Part shown: in pieces, positions 10,701 through 17,148 of the stretch
Position numbering within the stretch: position 1 is the stretch's first letter
How the letters are laid out: each line of letters begins with the position of its first letter
Virus record (IMG/VR): IMGVR_UViG_3300007346_000148
Span: 1-29,075 of that record
Length of the DNA stretch: 29,075 nucleotides
DNA from: a virus
Strand: one strand, 5' to 3'
Program-made: the position numbers and the translations under genes
The notes under the pieces: generated by a model
The model's database searches: none
Told to the model about the DNA's origin: nothing
Seen by the model: the letters and a program-made list of their open reading frames with translations, nothing else

Positions 10701-12885
10701 TTATGTAGAGACAAATAGCCTAGGATCTGAGCCTCCTACTATTTTCAGAGTTTACATTCAGAACTCTGATATCGGAAACGTATTCTCCTTAAATAATCCT
10801 CCGAGCGCAAGCGACGTCGCCTTTGGACAATACTCATACACCAAAGATCTAGGAGACGGACAGTACGCTCTTGCTGGAGGTGACACCAGACCTAATCGTA
10901 AGAGAATTTACATCTCTGGTTTTGATGAGAATGGCAGTTCAATTCTTTACACAGGAAATCTTCAGCTCCAGTCAGAAGGCACAGAAGGTTTTGCCGAACT
11001 AGACGGCAGATCTAAAATCTTTGCCTGGGACGCTGCTCTTGGCAAATGGTATATTACTATTACAACAGCGGGGATTCCTGAGGAGTTCGCGAATGCAAAC
11101 GCCGATGATGGCGGAGATGAAAATGGCGATGGATTCCTAACTAAGAGATTCGATTATGCCTTCAGATACAAGCTTTCTTCTAGCACGGACTCACAGACCC
11201 TGATCTTTAAGTCCCTAGATTTTATCTTTGATAAGAGCCCTGTTAAAATTATCAGAGGCGTTGATCAAAGAACCGATGAAGAAAGAATCTATAAAGTTAT
11301 TCTTGAAGGGTATGAAAGAGAGTCGGGTATTAGAACCCCACAAAGTTACTACATTCTAGAGAAGCAAAAAGGTGTTGCCGGATATCCTTTGAATGGAGGT
11401 AATGAGCTCGGAGACGATCCTCTCGTAATTACTCAAGTTCAAACTTTTGATAGCTACGCGCGTCCTGGAGCAGTGGATACAAAATATCCTGGTAAGTACG
11501 TCGTTCTTCTAACTCAGTCTTCCGACGCAAGAAGCGTATTTCTTGGAGATGTATACCCCTCTCAAGATAGAGACGAGCCGGAGCTAACCGAAGACCCCGA
11601 CAACTCTATTACAAAGGTTGCCCTTCAGAAGATGAAGGATAGACCATCGGTATTTTTCTCTGCTCCTGTAGCAACCGGAACATCTTCGATATTTATTAAG
11701 ACAAAGTCCAACTCAGGCACTGCGGGATTCCTCACGAGCTTACGTAGACCTTCTGTGATTAGAGCCTCTGGTCATACGTGGGAGTGGACAGGATATCTTA
11801 ACTACGATACAGCGTTCCCAACGTACCAAGGCGAGCCTCTTGAGCAAGATTACGCTCTTGGCAAAATCATTGTCGAGGAGTTTGGCGGTAGAGTGTATGC
11901 CACCGGCATGAATGAAGAAGGTAATTATTACCTTGGTACGACCGTATTTGACCTGCGTTCTGGAGAACAGTTCTCCATACCTCTCAAGGCAGAGAACGAA
12001 GTCGGTAATGTAACCAACCAAGTACTAAATAACGTTGTTATTAAGAGCAATCTGCTTGTTTCAGATAATGCTTCTCTTGTACTTGGAAGAGGTACGAAGA
12101 TTTTCTTAAGCCAAGATACTGAGTTCAAGAGTTTAACAACAGGTGATATCACTGCATCTAAAAATCCGATCAGTGCCTATGCTTCAACCTCCAGAGCCGG
12201 ATTGGTTCAGTTAGCGTCACTAGAGGAAATTAGAGGCGCTGCAGCTGCGAAAAACGCCGGAACTTCTGATAAAGTAGTCGTTACTGCAAGAAACCTTGCC
12301 GAAGAGTTAAATATTAGATTTGAAAATAATCTAACGCAAGGCACCGGTGTTATCGTCCAGTCGCAACAAATCGATCTCACCCCCAATGACCCAGACGACG
12401 ATCCTATTACACAATTCACTGTTGGTGTTGATCCTGCCTATTCTGGATTTACTCCGGTTGGTGGCATTATCATGTGGTCTGGATCTGTAGTTCCTACAGG
12501 TTGGGCGTTATGTAATGGAGACACTGTAAATGGGGTATCTACTCCAAACCTCCAAGATAGATTTATTATTGGTAGCGGCGCAAACGCGGTAGGATCGACC
12601 GGTGGGCCTTCTATTGCCGGAGCAACAGACGGAACTACGCTCTCTGTGGATGATATTCCTCGTCACTCTCACGGACTTCCGTTTGTAAGTGGAACCGTTT
12701 CAACTGGGGAGGCTGGTTCTGCTTCTGTTGCAGTTCCTGGCGATGCAGAAGTTGGCGCTGGTGGATCTGGAGCTAGTGCTCTTAGAAATCTCAATGATTC
12801 TAATTCCCACTCTCACACGCTATCTGGTGTAACCGACATAAAACCTGCCTGGTATGCCTTAGCATTTATCATCAGAGTTAGCTAA
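7774..12885 (+). CDS. Giant tail fibre with C-terminal phage collar domain
   Basis: The 1703-aa protein starts with a short beta segment (K-I-T-F-V-N-G-T) found at the front of other phage fibre proteins. At about residues 424-485 it has an NILYVDAAIGDD segment, then PFRTIERALLEAAR and ELAPGDYYIDN; this block is familiar from cyanophage fibre proteins and resembles the start of a right-handed beta-helix. At about 1466-1515 there is an AST-RAGLVQLAS segment common in fibre shafts. The C-terminus (about 1562-1703) is a tail collar domain: GGIIMWSGSVVPTGWALCNG, PNLQDRFIIGSG, a histidine-containing loop RHSHGLPF, and a final WYALAFIIRVS. Collar domains often form receptor-binding tips. A terminator follows the stop. 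A role in host recognition is inferred. Confidence 0.85.
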   Translation: MLDKITFVNGTIVTKEYLNEVQKGTVFSGTPPRADFYSISDDDNSTWNIGERDKIKDYEIANPREEKQTSIGRLAYDGIILGGPSGITQVSEATFSKPRTFSVIVGSDQSVTIDAGGTQKGVIVEAGSIVLSTGELFSWPRQVIGLISSTGKNYIYIGEKGADFSSPKIIISESLPSSASVPYVPLAELNLTNGDFNVDAEQNVIGTGVIDLRPNLFVGALNNYSTGVLKNTSIINVSTQISSWERGIIDTRNGSVIITLPADPSDNDRVAIVDLEGTFDSYPVVLRPAQNTRINDSIDDWVVNIRDAHIELFYHAATAEWRFEESPGAECNPKLGTFISCGGREFIGVRTAGECPDGELVPAEFPNPSEGVYRYEAATQKCYKEVNSNIAVYSNGEGGLIKVFKAGRCSRAGSSGLGAEGILKNILYVDAAIGDDSITNNGTDSNVPFRTIERALLEAARASRRGIGPDAYDTTVIELAPGDYYIDNAPGVNSISGINTGENYIRQVDTGFSSLSEWTEQTPYVLVDTNDSTSTQPPVSLNLGRVIYTKAGGIGTISKLERESLTSSRWKVYLNYVQGTFSPNEALFFNRLSDFNPSEGGLVVPRGISINGVDLRKVRIRPMYVPALTPGQNVAQDRRTYMFKVTGGTYISLLTFADNQQFTRSHNTVTCIGFASEAEIRGSETETSYYQKVGSLFKELDGWGGDSLIPIDAETRIVAPLAADKADRSQDLEQNQTGTPTPDLDPNSPNTYPGAALLKVNESGSTTFYKLPDVNSTRSSSPYVFNCSVRSIFGLNGMWVDGSRVSGFRSMVTAQFTQVSLQTDPNCFETPSIGYFLDPPTNKETGEGKKYKNCIADPLKYRHWGFRGSYDATIQLVSCFVIGNADHFISDSGSDLSITNSCSDFGDISLRSQGFKDRAFSQDEGVPQGTYLGTKITEIIPPLPLSYTTLANGRAPTITDTIINTGITLDYPETLNYVETNSLGSEPPTIFRVYIQNSDIGNVFSLNNPPSASDVAFGQYSYTKDLGDGQYALAGGDTRPNRKRIYISGFDENGSSILYTGNLQLQSEGTEGFAELDGRSKIFAWDAALGKWYITITTAGIPEEFANANADDGGDENGDGFLTKRFDYAFRYKLSSSTDSQTLIFKSLDFIFDKSPVKIIRGVDQRTDEERIYKVILEGYERESGIRTPQSYYILEKQKGVAGYPLNGGNELGDDPLVITQVQTFDSYARPGAVDTKYPGKYVVLLTQSSDARSVFLGDVYPSQDRDEPELTEDPDNSITKVALQKMKDRPSVFFSAPVATGTSSIFIKTKSNSGTAGFLTSLRRPSVIRASGHTWEWTGYLNYDTAFPTYQGEPLEQDYALGKIIVEEFGGRVYATGMNEEGNYYLGTTVFDLRSGEQFSIPLKAENEVGNVTNQVLNNVVIKSNLLVSDNASLVLGRGTKIFLSQDTEFKSLTTGDITASKNPISAYASTSRAGLVQLASLEEIRGAAAAKNAGTSDKVVVTARNLAEELNIRFENNLTQGTGVIVQSQQIDLTPNDPDDDPITQFTVGVDPAYSGFTPVGGIIMWSGSVVPTGWALCNGDTVNGVSTPNLQDRFIIGSGANAVGSTGGPSIAGATDGTTLSVDDIPRHSHGLPFVSGTVSTGEAGSASVAVPGDAEVGAGGSGASALRNLNDSNSHSHTLSGVTDIKPAWYALAFIIRVS

Positions 12886-12903
12886 TAACTAAATAAAAAT
12901 AAT

Positions 12904-12930
12904 AAAGGCCCGGCTCAAACCCGGGCTTTA
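12904..12930 (+). terminator. Rho-independent terminator after the fibre gene
   Basis: GCCCGG (12908-12913) pairs with CCGGGC (12921-12926) over a 7-nt loop. A flanking AAA/TTT pairing extends the stem with one bulged G. The T-run is short (TTT), so termination may be incomplete. It sits 20 nt downstream of the fibre stop codon. Confidence 0.75.
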
Positions 12931-12957
12931 AAAGTTTATATAGATACGTAATTAGTT

Positions 12958-13260
12958 ATGATTTCTATTGTTTCTAAATCTGGTAAAAAAGCCAGAGCGC
13001 CAAAGTGGTGGTTGAGGTTTGGAGAATCTCTTCCTAAATTTTCTATACCTGCTTTAAGGCCTAAAAAATGGACAGAAAAGAACGCTAATTTTTGGATATC
13101 TCTCATCCCTGCAAAATGTCCATTTGAAAGGCAACTCTGGGCGGGTAATACGCTTATTCTGTATATTCCTCCGCTATGCGCCCTAAACCCTCTTTCTAAA
13201 CAACTCTATTCTTTAAAATTAGAAGCTCAGACGTACCTTTACGATAAAAAACACTTGTAG
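12958..13260 (+). CDS. Mo-dependent nitrogenase C-terminal-like small protein (cyanobacterial family)
   Basis: The C-terminal half of this 100-aa protein matches what I know of the Mo-nitro_C family (PF06967): SLIPAKCPFER at about residues 49-59, then IPPLCALNPL and a final YSLKLEAQTYL. Cyanobacterial members read I-P-A-x-CPFER, IPPLC-x-LNPL, and L-x-F-x-A-x-x-YL. The name comes from nitrogenase-linked annotation, but most cyanobacterial copies are short stand-alone proteins and no nitrogenase activity should be assumed. The N-terminal 45 residues are basic and Trp-rich (WWLRFGE, KKWTEK). The gene stands alone between a terminator and the next promoter, with no clear Shine-Dalgarno or promoter. 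Its presence points to a cyanobacterial host and gene capture. Confidence 0.7.
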   Translation: MISIVSKSGKKARAPKWWLRFGESLPKFSIPALRPKKWTEKNANFWISLIPAKCPFERQLWAGNTLILYIPPLCALNPLSKQLYSLKLEAQTYLYDKKHL

Positions 13261-13314
13261 CAGTATATACATATATTAGTTTTAAAAAATTGAAATAAAG
13301 TTTAAAGATTCCCG

Positions 13315-13351
13315 CGGCTGGTTGACAAGCGTCCCCTAGCCGTGATATAAT
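13315..13351 (+). promoter_or_regulatory. Strong sigma70-type promoter with extended -10 and flanking dyad
   Basis: TTGACA (13322-13327) and TATAAT (13346-13351) are separated by 18 nt, and TG at 13343-13344 makes an extended -10 (TGATATAAT). An inverted repeat, CGGCTGG (13315-13321) and CTAGCCG (13336-13342, one G-T pair), abuts the -35 box and ends directly before the TG. Transcription would begin near 13358, about 60 nt before the chosen start codon of the 309-aa gene. Confidence 0.8.
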
Positions 13352-13417
13352 TACTAAGTGAGTCAAAGAGAGATCTTTCACTCCGAGAGACAAAATTACC
13401 CAAAGGAACTAAAACAA

Positions 13418-14347
13418 ATGTCTTTTACTATTAACACCATTGACGTATCCACCAGCGCTCCTTCCCTCGCTCCTCTTGCAGGACGCGAGTACTCCAGTGA
13501 GTATACCCAGCTTCCTAACGCCAACCTTCCCAAGGCTATGCGCAAGGACCTCGGTACTGTGTTCCAATTCTTGACTACCGAAGAGCTTCCTCTCGATGAG
13601 AATACTTTTCTGATTAAGTCTCGCGATAGCATCTACTTCCGTCTTTTTGGCCCTGTGCTTAAAGTTGGCGCTGATGGTATCGAAGGAACCGAAGATGGTA
13701 AGCTTTATGTTCAGTGGGGGCCTCGTTTCATCCCTCTGAATCTTGGCAAAAATGGATTTACCACGTCTGATGGTAAAGAGATCGAAGCAGAATTTGGCTC
13801 TTATAACTTCTCTGGGCGCGGCGAAGACGCTGCTTTGTTTGTTGCTGTGGATGTAGAAAACGGACAAACTGTTCTTCCTGTTGCTGTGCGATTTACGGAT
13901 TGGGAAAACCCGACCGAGCCTAAGGCAATGAATGCCCTGATTAAGAAAAAGCCCGAGGACATTATCGGCCTACTTCAAAAAGTTACCGCAAAAGGCGGCG
14001 GTAGCAGCGGACCTCGTATCGAGGCAACTGACGAGGTTGATTTCCGTGATCTTGAGGTTAACGTACCTTACGAAGTTATCGGATATTATCCTTGCAAAAC
14101 CTCCTATGGTTTGACCTACCGAATTCTTATTAAGGACTATCCTAACGATGGCGCAATTGCCGGCGCATGGGCTCACAGCTCCATCCGTCCACTTCTGGCA
14201 ACCAAGCCTGAGATCAACCAGGACAAGCCTGCAACTTTGACGATCCGAAGCAAAGAAGAACTCGATTCTGGAAAGATTCGAATTCGCTCAACACTTTTGT
14301 TGTCCCAACAAGAAACCGATGAGTCTGCTCTTTCTCTGGATTTTTGA
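13418..14347 (+). CDS. Probably highly expressed early protein; possible ssDNA-binding protein
   Basis: I choose the ATG at 13418 (309 aa). It has AAAGGAA upstream and the protein then opens MSFTINTIDV. A longer in-frame start at 13358 would fall at the expected transcription start. Codon use is richer in G/C at third positions than in the AT-rich neighbours, consistent with high expression. Features seen: a Gly-rich linker (GGGSSGP, about residue 209), a following beta-rich stretch (YEVIGYYPC, then YRILIKDY) that could be OB-like, and an acidic C-terminus ending D-E-S-A-L-S-L-D-F. An acidic tail with a terminal Phe is typical of bacterial and T7 ssDNA-binding proteins, so an SSB role is a reasonable guess. 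No family was recognised with confidence. A strong promoter and a strong terminator make it a single-gene unit. Confidence 0.7.
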   Translation: MSFTINTIDVSTSAPSLAPLAGREYSSEYTQLPNANLPKAMRKDLGTVFQFLTTEELPLDENTFLIKSRDSIYFRLFGPVLKVGADGIEGTEDGKLYVQWGPRFIPLNLGKNGFTTSDGKEIEAEFGSYNFSGRGEDAALFVAVDVENGQTVLPVAVRFTDWENPTEPKAMNALIKKKPEDIIGLLQKVTAKGGGSSGPRIEATDEVDFRDLEVNVPYEVIGYYPCKTSYGLTYRILIKDYPNDGAIAGAWAHSSIRPLLATKPEINQDKPATLTIRSKEELDSGKIRIRSTLLLSQQETDESALSLDF

Positions 14348-14374
14348 GATTAACTTTTAACTAAATAATCTTTG

Positions 14375-14407
14375 CCCAGGGAAGAACTACCTTCTCTGGG
14401 TTTTTTG
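14375..14407 (+). terminator. Strong rho-independent terminator
   Basis: CCCAGGGAAG (14375-14384) pairs with CTTCTCTGGG (14391-14400) with one G-U pair and a 6-nt loop, followed by seven T. It lies 27 nt after the stop of the 309-aa gene. Confidence 0.92.
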
Positions 14408-14436
14408 TTTAAAGAAAATATACGACAAAAAATATA

Positions 14437-14619
14437 ATGGAAGAGAACAATTTAATCATACCTGAAGGCTGGACTACGTACTCAGAAGAATGCGTAAAGT
14501 TAGTAGAGCCAGGCCCTCAAACCGGAGAAGACGACTACCACTCTAAGTACGTAGATCCCAACGGAAAGTTTGGTGCTGCTAAGGTTGAAGGTGGAGAAGC
14601 CAGTTCGTACGGAGGCTGA
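14437..14619 (+). CDS. Small acidic hypothetical protein
   Basis: This is a 60-aa protein with no recognised family. It starts N-N-L-I-I-P-E-G-W-T-T-Y-S-E and ends with a Gly/Ser-rich tail (GGEASSYGG). The P-(D/E)-G-W-x-x-(F/Y)-S-E opening recurs at the N-terminus of the HNH protein at 16722. No transmembrane helix or signal is visible and no Shine-Dalgarno precedes the ATG. It lies between a terminator and the promoter of the phosphoesterase, so its own promoter is unclear; read-through from upstream is possible. Reality as a gene is supported by biased composition and neat spacing but not by homology. Confidence 0.5.
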   Translation: MEENNLIIPEGWTTYSEECVKLVEPGPQTGEDDYHSKYVDPNGKFGAAKVEGGEASSYGG

Positions 14620-14625
14620 GAAGGG

Positions 14626-14654
14626 TTGATCTGGCAAAGATTCCATGTTAGAAT
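14626..14654 (+). promoter_or_regulatory. Sigma70-type promoter of the phosphoesterase-nrdB unit
   Basis: TTGATC (14626-14631) and TAGAAT (14649-14654) have a 17-nt spacer. The expected start of transcription is about 14661, only ~15 nt before the ATG at 14676, so the message would have a short leader. Confidence 0.6.
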
Positions 14655-14675
14655 GGAGCTATCTATGGTTCTTTC

Positions 14676-15407
14676 ATGGCCGAAAACATTCTTTTAATTT
14701 CTGATATTCATTCCAGAAATGATGCTTTATCAAAATTAATTGACAATCTCTCTTCTCAGTTAGATTCCTGTCATCTCGTGTTTTTAGGAGATCTTAACGA
14801 CTGTAGAGATAAGTCATATCAAAAAGAATGTTCTTTTACTGAAGTATATAAATTAGTTCGTCAGCTCTGCGACGAAGGATACGCCACACTTATCCACTCA
14901 AACCATGCACAAAATCTTTGCGATCATTATTTACAAAGACGCAAAGTAAGAAAAAACATTGTAGGATTCAAGCGTACCCTTGAAGAGCTCGATTGTCTCG
15001 GAGATATTGAGCGATCTGAAATGATCTCTTGGCTAGATTCTCGCCCGCTCGGTGTAGATTTTACTCTAGATAACGGAAAAACTTACTACGCTTCTCATGC
15101 ATTTTATGATCTTCGCTTGGATTATTCTCAACAAAACAAACTAACTAAAGAGGAAATAGACAGAACTCTGAGGGGTAATAAAGCCACATGGATGTGGCAA
15201 GGAAAACAATATTCAAAACATGTCGGCTTCTGGAGAAATCCAAAACGTTGGGGAGCAATCGGCTCTAACGTATTATGCTCTGGACATTGGGAACAAGTTA
15301 TTATCACTGATAACTGTGTGGTAAATGATCCAGGTGGCCACCAAACTAATGGCACCATCGGTGTATTCGATTGCATTAATCATAGTATTACTATTTACAA
15401 TAATTGA
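14676..15407 (+). CDS. Calcineurin-like metallophosphoesterase
   Basis: The 243-aa protein carries the metallophosphoesterase signature: D-I-H-S-R (D10, H12), GDLND (G38, D39, D42), S-N-H-A (N76, H77; usually GNH), a late S-H-A-F near residue 141 and G-H-W near 202, followed by DPGG. These residues bind the two metal ions in PP1-type phosphatases and Ap4A hydrolases. Substrate cannot be told from sequence: phosphoprotein, dinucleoside polyphosphate or nucleotide are all possible. Length is normal for a single-domain enzyme. It directly precedes nrdB (gap of 2 nt to its ATG), so it is co-expressed with deoxynucleotide synthesis. The change from GNH to SNH is a small deviation from the family norm. 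Confidence 0.8.
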   Translation: MAENILLISDIHSRNDALSKLIDNLSSQLDSCHLVFLGDLNDCRDKSYQKECSFTEVYKLVRQLCDEGYATLIHSNHAQNLCDHYLQRRKVRKNIVGFKRTLEELDCLGDIERSEMISWLDSRPLGVDFTLDNGKTYYASHAFYDLRLDYSQQNKLTKEEIDRTLRGNKATWMWQGKQYSKHVGFWRNPKRWGAIGSNVLCSGHWEQVIITDNCVVNDPGGHQTNGTIGVFDCINHSITIYNN

Positions 15408-15409
15408 TC

Positions 15410-16405
15410 ATGTCCAGCATTCTTGAGCACAATCCACTTATTTTCAAAGTTAATGGTGGTTTTGATTACCCCGAGTTTTATGAATACTACGAGAAGGCTG
15501 TTGCCAGCGTCTGGAGACATCAAGAGGTGGCAATGGAAGCAGATCTGCGCGATTGGCAGTTTAACTCTGCGCCGGAAGAAAGAGCCGTAATTGCGGGTAT
15601 TCTCAAGGGATTTGTAAGTGCAGAGCTAGGCATCGGATGCTATTGGGCAGACAAAATTTGCTCCATCTTCCCTAAGCCAGAGATCCAGGCTATGGCCCGT
15701 GCGTTTTCTTTCTTCGAGACAATTCATGCGGGTGCTTATTCCTACCTCAATGATGTTCTTGGCCTTGATGAATACGACGCATTTATCAACGATCCAATTG
15801 CAAAAGAAAAAGTAGAGACTTTTTTCTCTAACTATTCAGATAAAGTTTCCCTTGCAGTTTTTTCTGGAGCAGGAGAAGGAGTTAGTTTGTTTAGTTCTTT
15901 TTCTGTTCTTCTTAGTTTTAACAAAGATGGTAGATATAAAGGTCTATCTCAAATTATCTCCTGGAGCGCGATCGACGAGCAAATTCATTCCGAAGCCGGG
16001 TGTAAGTTGTTCCGCCATCTTGTCGAAGAGACCGGGCTAACTAACGAAGAAGAAGAGGCAGTATACGAAGGGTTTAGGTTGGTTGTGGACAATGAAGTGA
16101 AGTTTATTGATAATATCTTTAATGGCTACAAACTTTTTACAATTGACGCTGAGGAGTTGAAATCTTATATTAAGAACAGAGCTAACGAGCGACTTTGTCA
16201 GCTTGGACTTGCTCAAATCTTCAAATTATCTACTAACGAACTAACTCAGGCAAAATCGATTGCAGCGTGGTTTGATCCAACAATCAGAGGTGCAAGTAGC
16301 AATGACTTCTTCGCCCAATCTAGAGACGGATCTAACTACTCCTCTAAGATTTCCCAAAATTTTATGTCAGTAGACCTTACATCACTTGATCTTGTACTTA
16401 CATGA
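15410..16405 (+). CDS. nrdB: Class I ribonucleotide reductase, small (beta) subunit
   Basis: The beta subunit supplies the radical for reduction of ribonucleotides by NrdA. With the ATG at 15410 the protein has 331 residues. The metal ligands are all present: D45 (M-E-A-D), E103 and H106 (ETIHAGAY), E156 (GAGEG), E190 and H193 (DEQIH). The radical-site tyrosine is Y110, spaced as in E. coli NrdB (E-T-I-H-x-x-x-Y). So this is a tyrosyl-radical type with an intact site. An in-frame TTG at 15404 overlaps the upstream stop and could add two residues; neither start has a Shine-Dalgarno. The C-terminus that should dock into NrdA ends S-V-D-L-T-S-L-D-L-V-L-T. nrdA follows after two tiny ORFs and an HNH gene. 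Confidence 0.92.
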   Translation: MSSILEHNPLIFKVNGGFDYPEFYEYYEKAVASVWRHQEVAMEADLRDWQFNSAPEERAVIAGILKGFVSAELGIGCYWADKICSIFPKPEIQAMARAFSFFETIHAGAYSYLNDVLGLDEYDAFINDPIAKEKVETFFSNYSDKVSLAVFSGAGEGVSLFSSFSVLLSFNKDGRYKGLSQIISWSAIDEQIHSEAGCKLFRHLVEETGLTNEEEEAVYEGFRLVVDNEVKFIDNIFNGYKLFTIDAEELKSYIKNRANERLCQLGLAQIFKLSTNELTQAKSIAAWFDPTIRGASSNDFFAQSRDGSNYSSKISQNFMSVDLTSLDLVLT

Positions 16406-16572
16406 TTAAAGAACCTTACTACGAAAAAAGTATTGGTAAATGGGTTGTAGACTGCGGGACCCATCTCCATTATTTTGCAGATGGGGAAACCGCAGATGAT
16501 TTTTTTATAATTAACAAGGCGAGAAAAAATGAAAAGAAGATCACCGGACGTGAATCAAAAGCTAATGAGTGA
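16402..16572 (+). CDS. Tiny hypothetical protein overlapping nrdB stop
   Basis: The ATG overlaps the nrdB stop (ATGA, 16402-16405), a classical coupling arrangement, and the frame runs 56 codons. The protein opens M-I-K-E-P-Y-Y-E-K and has an aromatic first half (KWVVDCGTHLHYF) and a basic tail. No family is recognised. It overlaps the next ORF by 44 bases in another frame, which is common in compact phage genomes but means only one may be functional. Support is the stop-start overlap and plausible composition. Confidence 0.45.
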   Translation: MIKEPYYEKSIGKWVVDCGTHLHYFADGETADDFFIINKARKNEKKITGRESKANE

Positions 16573-16729
16573 GCAATTTGGAACTATGGTTTTAATCACA
16601 GATCCTAAATCAGAGATTTATTTAAAAAGAGCTAAAAAACAAACTAACAAACCTCCTAAAAATAGATTGATGCGCCATTGTGGAGGTAAAAATGGCTTCG
16701 ATGATTACGTAGAACGCTGGCATGAATGA
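16529..16729 (+). CDS. Small basic hypothetical protein
   Basis: This is a 66-aa, Lys/Arg-rich protein starting M-K-R-R-S-P-D, with AAGGCGAG 6 nt before the ATG as a plausible ribosome site. Two single Cys/His positions (RHCGG) do not form a recognisable zinc motif. It overlaps the 56-aa ORF upstream by 44 nt and the HNH gene downstream by 8 nt, so the three are probably coupled. No family is recognised; a nucleic-acid-binding role would be a guess based on charge only. Confidence 0.5.
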   Translation: MKRRSPDVNQKLMSEQFGTMVLITDPKSEIYLKRAKKQTNKPPKNRLMRHCGGKNGFDDYVERWHE

Positions 16730-17081
16730 CTATAACGTACCCGACGGTTGGTCGGAGTTTTCAGAAAAATGGAAGAGATGGAAAAACTCACCCTACGAGG
16801 TGAGCAATATGGGCCGAATTAGAAGAGGCGGGGAAATTCGCAAACCTCGTGACGACGACCGTGGACATTTCAGAGTTAACTTAACATGGGATGGCAATCG
16901 AGAAGAACCTAAGCTTCATCACATGGTGATGAAATTATTTGGTCCGCCGAAGCCTTCTGGAGATCCGGTTATTATGCATAAAAATAATAACGGTAAAGAT
17001 AATCGTCTTTCTAACTTAAAATGGGGAACCACGAGTGAAAACACAAAGCAAGCTTATGATGACGGCTTGATTGACAAGTAA
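16722..17081 (+). CDS. HNH endonuclease with NUMOD4-like N-terminus (homing-type)
   Basis: The 119-aa protein has a NUMOD4-like start (W-K-N-S-P-Y-E-V-S-N-M-G-R-I-R, about residues 25-40) and an HNH_3-type nuclease core: L-H-H-M-V-M-K-L-F-G-P-P, then V-I-M-H-K-N-N-N-G-K-D-N-R-L-S-N-L-K-W-G-T and S-E-N. These residues form the beta-beta-alpha-metal site of phage homing nucleases. It sits between nrdB and nrdA, a frequent place for free-standing homing nucleases in phages. The nrdA and nrdB frames on both sides appear intact, so no intron is evident. A terminator follows at once. It could also serve another DNA-processing role. Confidence 0.85.
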   Translation: MNDYNVPDGWSEFSEKWKRWKNSPYEVSNMGRIRRGGEIRKPRDDDRGHFRVNLTWDGNREEPKLHHMVMKLFGPPKPSGDPVIMHKNNNGKDNRLSNLKWGTTSENTKQAYDDGLIDK

Positions 17082-17119
17082 CTAATTAAGAATTTTTTGC
17101 TTAGTTAGTTAGTTTTTTT
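17080..17119 (+). terminator. Rho-independent terminator after the HNH gene
   Basis: AACTAATTAAG (17080-17090) pairs with CTTAGTTAGTT (17100-17110) over 9 nt with one G-U pair, followed by AG and seven T. The T-run leads directly into the nrdA extended -10. Confidence 0.82.
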
Positions 17120-17127
17120 GATATAAT
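17119..17127 (+). promoter_or_regulatory. Extended -10 promoter of nrdA
   Basis: TGATATAAT at 17119-17127 is an extended -10 identical to those at 13343 and 19104. The -35 region holds only TTGCTT (17097-17102, 19-nt spacer), which lies at the loop and right arm of the upstream terminator hairpin. Confidence 0.65.
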
Positions 17128-17148
17128 ACTAATAACTTACATTTTAAT

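Noticed and set aside
12958-13260. True nitrogenase subunit
   Set aside because: Only the short Mo-nitro_C-type motif is present; there are no nitrogenase cofactor-binding domains.
13358-13417. Longer N-terminus for the 309-aa protein starting at 13358
   Set aside because: That start codon lies at the predicted transcription start of the promoter 13322-13351, while the ATG at 13418 has a good ribosome site.
16402-17148. Intron splitting the ribonucleotide reductase genes
   Set aside because: nrdB and nrdA are each complete with all active-site residues; the HNH gene lies in the spacer and not within either frame.
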